Shown here: positions 1 to 7,533 of the stretch, piece after piece
How positions within the stretch are numbered: position 1 is the first letter of the stretch
How the letters are laid out: each line of letters opens with the position of its first letter
Assembly: GCA_028823345.1 (NCBI GenBank)
Contig: JAPKBR010000010.1
Location: 25,789 to 89,788 of the forward strand
Direction: 5' to 3'
Length of the DNA stretch: 64,000 nucleotides
Source of the DNA: Planctomycetota bacterium
GTDB lineage: Bacteria > Planctomycetota > UBA1135 > GCA-002686595
The notes under the pieces: generated by a model
The model's input: the letters and a program-made list of their open reading frames with translations, nothing else
What the model was told of the DNA's origin: nothing
Database searches by the model: none
Made by a program: the position numbers and the translations under genes

Positions 1-596
1 GAGCCCGGGGTGCCGGACTGGGGCAACCAAGGCACGTAGCCCAGGGCTCCGCTGGCTTCGTTGCAATAGATGTTGAGGTAGTGGTGCGGATCCCAAGCGA
101 GGGAGTTGTAGTAATTGCCCCCGTCGTTGTGCCAAGTGCTGTTGGTGTGGCGGTTGATGCCGTTGGTGGCGTTGCCCGAGGGATCCACTGTTGCCAATTT
201 GAACTGCACCATGGTGTCGTAGCCCGGAGATCCCGGGGTGCCAGCCATGGCCTGGAAGTCCTCATTCAAAATGTCGATCTGCGAATTGCAGCGGGCGTCG
301 GTTACGTTGCCGCTGCCGTTGGAGTCGCGCAGGATGTGAAAGACGACGGTGATCTCCCAAATCTCGGTGGGTTCATATGCCGCCGTGGGATTGGTGCTGT
401 TGGCGGTGCAGTCGCTGGGGGGATTGAAGTTCCACGAGCCCGGAATTATGTTCGGTGTGCCACAGCGCACGAGGCCTCTGCGGGCGAGGAACGGGGTGGT
501 TGCGGATCCGGTGGATTGGGAGGTGGGTGGGGCTTGTTGGGCCAGGGCACCGGCGCTGCAGAGGGCGGCCAAGGTGAGGGTCAAAAGGGTTCGCAT
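1..596 (-). CDS. Secreted M43-type (pappalysin-like) zinc metalloprotease, 3' end cut by window
   Basis: Reading from an ATG at 596 gives about 198 codons open to the window edge. The N-terminus is a signal peptide (basic MRT, hydrophobic run, ALA-Q cleavage site near residue 20). The blocks VVFHILRD, a Gly/Asn turn, then SQIDILNEDFQ and later YLNIYCNEASGALGYVPW match the usual order of the M43 (cytophagalysin/pappalysin) propeptide-to-catalytic start. The HExxH zinc site normally lies just after the point where the window stops, so catalytic competence cannot be seen. Expected to be exported and to cut proteins outside the cytoplasm. The family call comes from motif order only. Confidence 0.75.
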   Translation of the reverse strand, partial: MRTLLTLTLAALCSAGALAQQAPPTSQSTGSATTPFLARRGLVRCGTPNIIPGSWNFNPPSDCTANSTNPTAAYEPTEIWEITVVFHILRDSNGSGNVTDARCNSQIDILNEDFQAMAGTPGSPGYDTMVQFKLATVDPSGNATNGINRHTNSTWHNDGGNYYNSLAWDPHHYLNIYCNEASGALGYVPWLPQSGTPG

Positions 597-665
597 GGGA
601 CAGGTTTTTCCTAGGAGAAATAGCGCGGGGTAGCCGCACTGAGTTGGGTGATCGGGCGTGTTCTG

Positions 666-725
666 CCCCTGTGACGCAGGGGACACACTATCTAGTTCCA
701 GTATGACCCGAAAAACCGTTTCGGG
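666..725. other. Two perfect small hairpins between thrB and the metalloprotease gene
   Basis: CCCCTG/CAGGGG (666-671 with 677-682) and CCCGAAA/TTTCGGG (707-713 with 719-725) both have 5-nt loops. They lie in the 213-bp gap after the thrB stop and before the next minus-strand gene. Neither has a T-tract, so they may be Rho-dependent pause or terminator structures. The remainder of the gap shows no gene. Confidence 0.3.
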
Positions 726-809
726 GGTCGGTTTCCGGTTCCCCATCTAGTTTGGACCCAATCCGGTCATGAACTCCCGGTTTGGGGCTAGAAGCGCCTC
801 CTCAAGGGG

Positions 810-1772
810 CTAGGGCCTGATCAAGCTGGCTCCTTCGCGCCAGACCCGGGCCACCTGAATGCCTGCAGGGCCGTCCCGCTGTTCGAGCTCCGACGCCATG
901 GCCATGGCCACTTCCTCGGCCTTTTCGCGGGGGGTGAGGGCGAGTATCCCAGATCCCGCGCCAGAGAGGTTTGCGGTCCAAGCCCCAGCTTTCCGGGCAG
1001 CCTTGAGGGCCTCCGCCCCCCCAGGAATGAGAGGCAATCGGCAGGCCTCATGCAGGTGATCAACCCCCCCCAGAGCCAGCAATTCGCCGTTTCCTGTGCG
1101 CAGGCCCTCCAACAGAAACGCAAGCCGGCGGGGCTGGTCCGCCGCTTCCTGGAAGGGGATTTCGGGGGGCAGTGCCAGCCGGGCCTCTGAGGTGGAGAGG
1201 GGCGTGGCTCCCCAGGCCAGGGCGATGCCGATGGACTCGGAAACTGGGGGCTCCAGCACGCGCCAGGTGGATTTTTCTGCCAGGGCCAAAGTGCAACCTC
1301 CGTAGAGAGATGCGGTGCTGTTGTCCGGATGCCCTTCGATTTCTGCACCGAGGGTCACAAGTTCCTGGCGTAGGGATTCCCCCTGTGCCCGTCCTGCCAC
1401 CTCCGCAGCGAGGGTCAATCCCGCGGCCACAGCGGCTCCGGTAGAACCCAATCCGCGCCCCACGGGGATCTGGCTGGTGACCTTAAAGGCGTAAGGAATC
1501 AAAGGCGCGGCATAGTGCTCGAGGGCCCGGTCGAAGGCCACGAGAAATGCGTTGGTACCGGAATTACGCGCCTCTGGGGACCCGAGAGGCGCTTTTGGGG
1601 GATGAGGCCAGGAATGCGCTTCTCCCCCTAGGCTAAGAAACTGATGGCTCTTACCCGTGGCCGGACCCACCAATGTGACTTCAAGCAACAGGTCCAAACA
1701 GAGCCCAAGGCAATCAAATCCGGGGCCTAGATTTGAGGTTGAGGCGGCGACGGTGATGCGAAGGTTTTGCAT
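810..1772 (-). CDS. thrB: Homoserine kinase (GHMP kinase family)
   Basis: 320 residues, the normal length for ThrB, which phosphorylates homoserine with ATP in threonine synthesis in the cytoplasm. The three GHMP signatures are visible: the N-terminal ASTSNLGPGFDCLG block (about residues 10-23), the ATP-binding PVGRGLGSTGAA glycine loop (about 103-114, here GST where GSS is commoner) and the C-terminal LSGAGSGILAL loop. The ATG at 1772 puts the first motif at the expected distance. It stands alone on the minus strand, with no other threonine gene beside it. Other GHMP kinases are possible, but the N-terminal block is typical of ThrB. Confidence 0.9.
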   Translation of the reverse strand: MQNLRITVAASTSNLGPGFDCLGLCLDLLLEVTLVGPATGKSHQFLSLGGEAHSWPHPPKAPLGSPEARNSGTNAFLVAFDRALEHYAAPLIPYAFKVTSQIPVGRGLGSTGAAVAAGLTLAAEVAGRAQGESLRQELVTLGAEIEGHPDNSTASLYGGCTLALAEKSTWRVLEPPVSESIGIALAWGATPLSTSEARLALPPEIPFQEAADQPRRLAFLLEGLRTGNGELLALGGVDHLHEACRLPLIPGGAEALKAARKAGAWTANLSGAGSGILALTPREKAEEVAMAMASELEQRDGPAGIQVARVWREGASLIRP

Positions 1773-2013
1773 GTGCCCTCAGTTTCCCATCCAGGGCCCA
1801 AAAACCCAACTGATTCTGTTCTTGTCCTTGGCACTTTTTGTTTCTACTTTTGGTTCATGCGCAGCAGTCCGGATTTTTTTCTGTTCCCAAGGGTCACCAC
1901 CGCCGTGTGCCCTTGGAGCAAAGGGGAGAGCGTCTCCCCACCTGACCGTTGCCAAACCCTCTGGACCGACTCCGCACAGTCGCCTGGAGACTCATCGAAT
2001 CGAGGAGGGATCG

Positions 2014-2295
2014 ATGCCATTTGAAAATTCACCCGAGAAGGACCGTTTCTTCTCACGCCTGACAACTATTCCTGGAATCAAGCCCATGCCATCGGTGGGG
2101 GATTGGATTCTGATCCGAGTGGACAATCCGTCGGACTTGGCCCGCAAGGTCAACCGCCGCCTCGAGCCCGGGACCATGAGGGTTCCGCGTGGTGTTGACG
2201 GTGCCGTGCGCGTTCAAGTGTCCCATCCCAGGGACAACGAACGCCTGTTCCAGACCCTGAGGGATGTGACCCGGCCGGATCGTCGGGCCGTATAG
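2014..2295 (+). CDS. Small conserved-looking protein of unknown function (93 aa)
   Basis: The frame is open further upstream, but the ATG at 2014 is chosen because GAGGAGGGA (2002-2010) precedes it with ideal spacing. The 93-residue product is soluble and basic, with no signal peptide or membrane segment. A central stretch, GDWILIRVDNPSDLARKVNRRL, reads like a small alpha/beta domain. I do not recognise the family. It is a single-gene unit: a terminator hairpin follows directly after its stop, and the peptidase gene downstream has its own leader. Confidence 0.6.
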   Translation: MPFENSPEKDRFFSRLTTIPGIKPMPSVGDWILIRVDNPSDLARKVNRRLEPGTMRVPRGVDGAVRVQVSHPRDNERLFQTLRDVTRPDRRAV

Positions 2296-2299
2296 CTTG

Positions 2300-2345
2300 G
2301 CTCGGAATCCGGGCTAATGCCCAGCCGAGCTCGATTTATTTTGAG
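2300..2345 (+). terminator. Rho-independent terminator after the 93-aa gene
   Basis: An outer stem GCTCGG/CCGAGC (2300-2305 with 2325-2330) encloses an inner stem GGGC/GCCC with TAAT loop, followed by a T-rich tract (ATTTATTTT). It begins 5 bp after the stop codon. A second hairpin (AGCGGGGT ... ACCCCGCT, then GTGGTTTT) lies further on at about 2361-2392. Confidence 0.5.
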
Positions 2346-2451
2346 TCCTTGGCACCTCACCAGCGGGGTTCTCCAGTGATGGGGGACCCCGCTGTGGTTT
2401 TGGCTGGGGTGGGGGAACTCAGGCGAAGGATCCTCGGTTACCCTGTTCCCC

Positions 2452-3903
2452 ATGAAGACCCCGTTCCTTTGCCTCGGTTGTTTATTTCTGGTTGCCGCGG
2501 GGGCTCAAAATCCCGCGCAAGACTCCGTGAAGAACGTGGAGTTCCCTCCGCTGAATCCGGCGATCACTCAACAAGCCCTGCGCCATCATCTGGCCCAATT
2601 GGCTTCCGACGAGATGCAGGGGCGCAAGGCTGGCAGCCCGGAATCCGTGCTGGTTTCGGATTATCTTGGGCGTGCGCTGGCCCATGTAGGGGTGCAGCCC
2701 GTGGAGTCTTTAGGCGGTATGTTTCAACCAGTGCCCTTGGTCAGTCAGCGCTTTGACGCTTTGCCCGAGTTGACCTTGACTGATGGGGAAGGCGTCGACG
2801 TCACAGTTGAATTTGGAGTGGAATTTCTCGTGCGTATGTCTGGCAAGGCGGGGGAGCGTGGGCCATGGGATATCGTGCATGTACAGAAGGGGGGTGAGTT
2901 GCCGGGGTCCATGGGCCCGAACACTTGCCTCATGTTTCACACCAGTGCTGGAGAACAGCGGCGCATGTTGAAGGCGGCGGGTCATGAGCGCGGCAGGGGG
3001 TTGGGTTTGCTTCTGCGTGGAGCGGGTTCTCGTCCCGGCAGTAAGTTGGGGATTCCGCAAGGAGGGCGTTTGAGTTTGCCGAGCAAGGAACAAGATGTTC
3101 GTGCTCCTGACATCACTCTGCGAGGCGACGCGGGAGTGCGGGCGGAAGAGTGGCAGCGAGCGACTTTTGATCCCCATGGGGGAGACGTGATCGTGGCCGA
3201 GCGTAACGTGGTGGGCGTGATACCCGGGCGCGGTACAAAAGAACATCCCGAGGCGGCGGACGAGATCATTGTGCTCTCGGCGCACTTCGACCACATGGGT
3301 GTGGGGGGCGCAGGCAAGGATGCGGAGGACCGCATCATGAACGGCGCCGATGACGATGCTTCGGGGGTGGCCATGGTGATGGAGCTGGCCGAGGCACTCG
3401 CGGCTGGGGAGGCCCCCGTGCGTACGGTGGTGATCCTCTTGGCTGCCGCTGAAGAAGTGGGCATGTTGGGCACCCATTGGTTCGTGGATCACTGTCCGGT
3501 GGACCTGGGAAAGGTCGTTTGCAACCTAAACTTCGAGATGCTCGGTAGGCCCGATGAACTGGTGGGTGGACCGGGGAAATTGTGGTTTACCGGCTGGAAG
3601 CGCACGAATCTGGGGCCTCTGATCGCCGCAAGCGGCGTGGATATCGTCGCCGATCCACGACCGGACCAGCGCTTTTTCATGCGTTCTGACAACATCGTTT
3701 TCGTGCAGGCGGGCATCGTGGGGCAGACCCTATCGAGTTATAACATGCATACGGATTACCATCGGGTGACTGACGAGCTCGAGACAATCGACTTTGATCA
3801 CATGCTGGCGGCGGGCCAGGCCTGCTTGACCGCAGTGCGAGCGGTGGTGGATGGGGATTTGACACCCGCTTGGGAAGAAGGAGAGCCCAAGCTGGGGCGC
3901 TGA
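2452..3903 (+). CDS. Secreted M28-family zinc aminopeptidase
   Basis: 483 residues with an N-terminal signal peptide (MKTPFLCLGCLFLVAAGAQ). The C-terminal half carries the complete di-zinc M28 site: H278 and D280 in SAHFDHMG, D301 region in NGADDDASG, the E334-E335 pair in AAEEVGM, and H433 in NMHTDYH. Residues about 30-230 form the propeptide/PA-like insert usual for secreted members. The enzyme should release N-terminal amino acids from peptides in the periplasm or outside. The ATG at 2452 has no clear Shine-Dalgarno sequence but places the signal peptide correctly. No co-transcribed partner. Confidence 0.9.
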   Translation: MKTPFLCLGCLFLVAAGAQNPAQDSVKNVEFPPLNPAITQQALRHHLAQLASDEMQGRKAGSPESVLVSDYLGRALAHVGVQPVESLGGMFQPVPLVSQRFDALPELTLTDGEGVDVTVEFGVEFLVRMSGKAGERGPWDIVHVQKGGELPGSMGPNTCLMFHTSAGEQRRMLKAAGHERGRGLGLLLRGAGSRPGSKLGIPQGGRLSLPSKEQDVRAPDITLRGDAGVRAEEWQRATFDPHGGDVIVAERNVVGVIPGRGTKEHPEAADEIIVLSAHFDHMGVGGAGKDAEDRIMNGADDDASGVAMVMELAEALAAGEAPVRTVVILLAAAEEVGMLGTHWFVDHCPVDLGKVVCNLNFEMLGRPDELVGGPGKLWFTGWKRTNLGPLIAASGVDIVADPRPDQRFFMRSDNIVFVQAGIVGQTLSSYNMHTDYHRVTDELETIDFDHMLAAGQACLTAVRAVVDGDLTPAWEEGEPKLGR

Positions 3904-4033
3904 AATCTGGCTGAGGTGATAGTGCGCGGGGGCAAGCTCTTGCTTTCTTTTGCTTTTCACTGGAAGCCCCTGCCGTTAGCATTCAGCGCTCTCTTGAGCA
4001 TTCGAGTATCCATCCCTACCCCCAGCAGCGAAC

Positions 4034-5044
4034 ATGTCCCAGCAATCGAACGGATCCACCCTGTCTCCCGAAGAGGCGACTGTCATCATTCCCAACGGAT
4101 CCGCATCCACCGAAAAGAGCCCTGCACCCGTGACCGATCCGACCTCCACCCCCAAGCAAAAGGGCAAGAACAAGAACAAAGAGAAGGGCAAGGGTAAGAA
4201 CAAAAACAAACGCAAGAACAAACTCAAGGGCGGCAAGAAGCGCGGCCTGACGGCCAAGACTGCGGACCGTTTGGATCTCTACCAGCGCTCGGTGAACTCG
4301 CCGGAGACCGACGTGGATTTTGCGTTGAAGGTGTTTGAGGACCTGCGCGAGCGTCCCCTGCGTCACTTCCGCGAGGACTTTTGCGGAACCGCTTCCATGA
4401 CCGCAGAGTTTTTGAGCCGGGATCAGCAAAACACTGCAGAGGGTTTCGACCTTGATTCGGATCCCATGGACTGGGGCCGTGAGCACAACTTCAGCAAGGT
4501 CTCTGATGGGGATGACCGCATGACCTTCCATCTGGCGGACGTGCGCGATCCCTCCGACAAGCGCCCGGACATGACCGTGGCCCAGAACTTCTCTTACTTC
4601 TGCTTCAAGCAGCGCGAGGAGTTGCTCAACTACTTCCGTGGCATCCACAAGGATCTAGCCGCCGATGGCATTTTCATAATGGACATTTATGGGGGCCCCG
4701 ATGCCCTGATGGAGCAGGAAGAAGAGCGCGAGATTGACGACAACGCTTTCACCTACGTCTGGGACCAAGTCGAGTACTGGCCCGGCACCGGCGAATACAA
4801 ATGCGCGATCCACTTTCGCTTCAATGATGGCACGGAGATGACCAATGCCTTCACCTACGATTGGCGCCTGTGGGGTTTTGCAGAGGTGAAAGACATCCTC
4901 TTCGATGCCGGCTTCAAAGCTGTGCGCCCTTACTTTGAGGGCACGGATGAGGACGACGAAGAAGAAGGCAACGGCGAGTTCGACTTCGATGAGAAGGGCG
5001 AGAACTGCATTGCCTGGATCGGGTACCTAGTCGCGGTCAAGTGA
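4034..5044 (+). CDS. Class I SAM-dependent methyltransferase with Lys/Asn-rich N-terminal tail
   Basis: 336 residues. Residues about 37-75 are almost entirely Lys, Asn and Gly, a disordered basic tail that could bind nucleic acid. The catalytic domain follows, with the RLDLYQRSVNSPE entry helix and a REDFCGTASM glycine motif at about 113-122 typical of a DxCGTG-type methyltransferase subfamily. The acidic partner GFDLD, then HLADVRD and MDIYGG, complete the Rossmann core. An acidic loop (DEDDEEEG) lies near the C-terminus. Substrate unknown. The tail is encoded by AAG/AAC-rich repetitive DNA (about 4140-4240), which may be unstable. Family is firm; role is not. Confidence 0.8.
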   Translation: MSQQSNGSTLSPEEATVIIPNGSASTEKSPAPVTDPTSTPKQKGKNKNKEKGKGKNKNKRKNKLKGGKKRGLTAKTADRLDLYQRSVNSPETDVDFALKVFEDLRERPLRHFREDFCGTASMTAEFLSRDQQNTAEGFDLDSDPMDWGREHNFSKVSDGDDRMTFHLADVRDPSDKRPDMTVAQNFSYFCFKQREELLNYFRGIHKDLAADGIFIMDIYGGPDALMEQEEEREIDDNAFTYVWDQVEYWPGTGEYKCAIHFRFNDGTEMTNAFTYDWRLWGFAEVKDILFDAGFKAVRPYFEGTDEDDEEEGNGEFDFDEKGENCIAWIGYLVAVK

Positions 5045-5134
5045 GACCGTTCGATTGGGGCCGTTGCTCTGCCTCCTGTCCATATGGGCCGCTGAGTCAC
5101 TAAGCAGGCCTCTAGGGCTAAAATGACTTCTGTT

Positions 5135-5160
5135 GGGTCTGGTCAGCGAGTCGCAGACCC
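5135..5160. terminator. Hairpin between convergent genes
   Basis: A perfect 7-bp stem GGGTCTG/CAGACCC (5135-5141 with 5154-5160) with a 12-nt loop lies between the convergent methyltransferase (stop 5044) and lipoprotein (stop 5200) genes. It could serve both directions, but there is no strong T-tract. Confidence 0.3.
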
Positions 5161-5199
5161 CCTTGGGCTCGTGCCGGAGGAGGCAGCGTATTGTCAGCC

Positions 5200-5655
5200 T
5201 CACTTCGGGTCTTGGTCGGCGATTCCGGTGCGCACATGGGTGATGCGCCCGCCCTGGTTGATGAGCAGCACCGTTGGGGTGGGGACCCCATAGCCACGGG
5301 ATAGGCGGTGAAGTTCGAGGTGATCGTGTTTCGGGGCCTGGTCCCGCACGCTGGGGCCGTCATCTTCGGGTTCGGGCACCAGGATGAGAGTCAGGGCCCC
5401 GGACATTTGGTTTTTGGCCAAAGCCGCGAAGTGGTCACCGCATTGTTTGCAGCCCGCGCGGTAGAGAATGACTCGCGCGGGGAGTTCGATCGTGTCCACG
5501 CCGTCGATGATCCATGGAGCCAGGGAGGTTTCTCCCATGAGTTGGCCCTCCCACTCGGTTGGCTCGAACCAGGCCCAGTCCGGGGCGGGGGGTTGGTCGT
5601 CGCAGGCGCAGAGGCCCAGGGCGATGGCGAGGCCCAGGACGAGCTTGGCGAACAT
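5200..5655 (-). CDS. Lipoprotein with thioredoxin-like CxxC domain
   Basis: 151 residues with a lipoprotein signal (hydrophobic ALGLCAC, lipidated Cys probably residue 18). RVILYRAGCKQCGDHF gives a CxxC pair at C69/C72, placed after a beta strand as in thioredoxin folds. PTPTVLLIN near the end resembles the cis-Pro loop. It matches the C-terminal domain of the gene directly upstream (same WEG..., RVILYR..C..C and GYGxxTP blocks), so the two are paralogous modules. The start lies 2 bp after the upstream stop: one operon. Likely a periplasmic, membrane-anchored thiol-disulfide protein. Its substrate is not visible. Confidence 0.7.
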   Translation of the reverse strand: MFAKLVLGLAIALGLCACDDQPPAPDWAWFEPTEWEGQLMGETSLAPWIIDGVDTIELPARVILYRAGCKQCGDHFAALAKNQMSGALTLILVPEPEDDGPSVRDQAPKHDHLELHRLSRGYGVPTPTVLLINQGGRITHVRTGIADQDPK

Positions 5656-5657
5656 GA

Positions 5658-6707
5658 TCAGTGACCCTCTCTGAGGTCTACAAGGTTCTGGACCGTCATC
5701 TCATCGGAGATATCAAAGGACTGGGGCGTTTGGATCGCATAGCCTTTTTTGAGGTGGAACAATTCGCCACTCCACACTGCCTCGGGCAAAACATCCACCA
5801 CGGAGGTCACCGATTCGTCTGCGTCGGGAATGCGAATCAAGGCGATGGGCACGCTTGGGTCTGGGTTCATAGCGAGTTCACTCAGATGCTCGGCGCAAAC
5901 ATCGCAGCTTCGCCGATAGAGAATCACTCGCCCGCCGGGGGGAACCATGTACATCATGTCGGCGCCTTCCGTGAGCCAGCGAGCCAGATCCAAGGAGCCG
6001 ATGTCGGTGCCCTCCCAGGATTCTGGGTGCAACTCTGCAAAGTCCGGCAGGGTGGGGGTGGCGGGTTCGAGCGGGTCCTCTTCGGGCTGGACGTCTGTTG
6101 CCTTGTCGGGGTCTTGGGTTCCATCGCCAGCGTCCTGGTTCGTCTCTTGACCTTGCTCTGTTGGTGCCACCAACACCGGGGCGTCTGCGGTGGTGAAGAA
6201 ATGATAGGGCGCCCAGGCGGCGGCTCCAAAGGACACAGCAAGGGCTGCGATGGAAATCCAATGGCCCATTTGCACCGGCAAGCGCAGCCAGGGACGGGAA
6301 GCCAAGAGTCCAACCAGTAGGGAACCATCCACCAGAGCCATCTGCCAAGGCTTCACATCTACGGTTCCTCCAAAGCAGCCGCAGTGCTCGGCGCCGGCAA
6401 TCATCAACTGCACGAGGATCGCCAGAAAGATCACGTACTGCAGTACGAGGAGCAGCCAGCCCACGCGGGGTTTGATCACGGCTGTGGCCACAATCCAAAG
6501 CTCAATCGTGATCGCTCCTCGATAGGTCGTGGCCGCGTCCAATCCGAGCCAGTTTTTGGCAAGGTCGCGCACGACCTCCGGCACATCCATGGGCGAAGCC
6601 GAATGCAGCTTGAAGGCTGCCCCCAGCGCAATCCAAAGGCTGGCCAAGAGGATGGCAATCCAGGCCGGGTCGGGGGATATCTCGTCGTCGTAGTTGGAGT
6701 CGCTCAT
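5658..6707 (-). CDS. MauE/DoxX-like membrane protein fused to periplasmic thioredoxin-like domain
   Basis: 349 residues. Four membrane helices (about 16-35, 66-106, 123-137, 149-170) carry a HCGCFGG motif at 108-114, characteristic of MauE-type proteins that hand electrons to periplasmic disulfide enzymes. A Pro/Glu/Asp-rich linker (about 178-222) leads to a C-terminal domain with RVILYRRSCDVC (C268/C271), equivalent to the CxxC domain of the downstream lipoprotein. Inferred role: a membrane thiol-redox relay with its own periplasmic acceptor. No methylamine dehydrogenase genes are present, so methylamine use is not implied. Confidence 0.7.
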   Translation of the reverse strand: MSDSNYDDEISPDPAWIAILLASLWIALGAAFKLHSASPMDVPEVVRDLAKNWLGLDAATTYRGAITIELWIVATAVIKPRVGWLLLVLQYVIFLAILVQLMIAGAEHCGCFGGTVDVKPWQMALVDGSLLVGLLASRPWLRLPVQMGHWISIAALAVSFGAAAWAPYHFFTTADAPVLVAPTEQGQETNQDAGDGTQDPDKATDVQPEEDPLEPATPTLPDFAELHPESWEGTDIGSLDLARWLTEGADMMYMVPPGGRVILYRRSCDVCAEHLSELAMNPDPSVPIALIRIPDADESVTSVVDVLPEAVWSGELFHLKKGYAIQTPQSFDISDEMTVQNLVDLREGH

Positions 6708-6913
6708 GGGTTGATTGAGATGCTACGGAACCGGGGTGGCAGAGTGAGTCTCGAATCGGATCTTGGTGTGCTGAAGGACTCGATTTGAGTCGGTTTCAGA
6801 AGGGGCCGGCCAGGGACAGAGGAATCATGCGGGGAGAAAGTCGCGTGATTGGCGTTTACTCCCAGGGATCAACTCTCGCGGAGTTGCGATGGGGAGGTCA
6901 CTTGTGAATCCAC

Positions 6914-7486
6914 TCAGGACCCAAGAGCCTGATCCAGGAAGCACCAGAGGCGATCGTCCCGGTTCCAGGCCTCTTCGATCAGGCTGGTGAACTGCCAATG
7001 GGAAAGGTCCTTGGTGGCCTGGGCACTGGCTTCCTCCGCGAAGAACGCCAGCTCAAGAGGCCCCGCAGCTGCGCCCGCCAGCAGGAACGCATCGCCCCCC
7101 CGTTCGCCCACCACCAGTCCAAGGTCCAGATCTGTGAGGGACGATGGGTGGGCAAAGAGGTGCAGTCCCGCGGGCAGGCAGCTTCGAATGCGCTCCACGG
7201 CCCCTGGGGATGCAAAGCCAGTCACGAAGGCGCGCCTTCGTTCCATGCGCCCGTCTGCTCCCGGACGCTGGGCTCCCGCTGGCTGGGATGCCACGGTCAA
7301 GAATCCCCCCTGGCAGCAGCGCTTGAGGGTGGCCAGCAGAGGGTCCGTTTCCTCGTCCACGTCCGGCGCTCCCCAGCCCGGAAAACTGTCGAGCTCTCCG
7401 TCCAAGAATCGGACTGCGCAGGCGCACAAATCTTCGGCGCTGAGCGCATCCTGCCATGCGCTTGGGGTATTTGATGCAGATCCCAT
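6914..7486 (-). CDS. Soluble protein resembling DUF6919
   Basis: 190 residues, cytoplasmic, no signal or membrane segment. Residues about 45-100 (LLATLKRCCQGGFLTVASQPAG, then RRRAFVTGFAS) resemble the core of the DUF6919 family, where a GFLT-x-SQP block is followed by a V-x-GF strand. No catalytic role is known to me for that family. The gene ends 202 bp after the neighbouring redox operon and starts divergently from the symporter gene, with only 47 bp between the start codons, so both promoters must overlap that gap. Confidence 0.55.
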   Translation of the reverse strand: MGSASNTPSAWQDALSAEDLCACAVRFLDGELDSFPGWGAPDVDEETDPLLATLKRCCQGGFLTVASQPAGAQRPGADGRMERRRAFVTGFASPGAVERIRSCLPAGLHLFAHPSSLTDLDLGLVVGERGGDAFLLAGAAAGPLELAFFAEEASAQATKDLSHWQFTSLIEEAWNRDDRLWCFLDQALGS

Positions 7487-7533
7487 CCCCAGCAGCCTAG
7501 CCCTTCGAGCCCCAAAGCCGCTACCCTCACTCC

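Noticed and set aside
1657..2013. Upstream extension of the 93-aa gene into thrB
   Set aside because: It would overlap the thrB start on the other strand; the strong ribosome binding site at 2002-2010 marks the real start.
2710..3492. 260-codon minus-strand open frame
   Set aside because: Antisense shadow of the M28 peptidase; His/Thr/Pro-rich with no domain.
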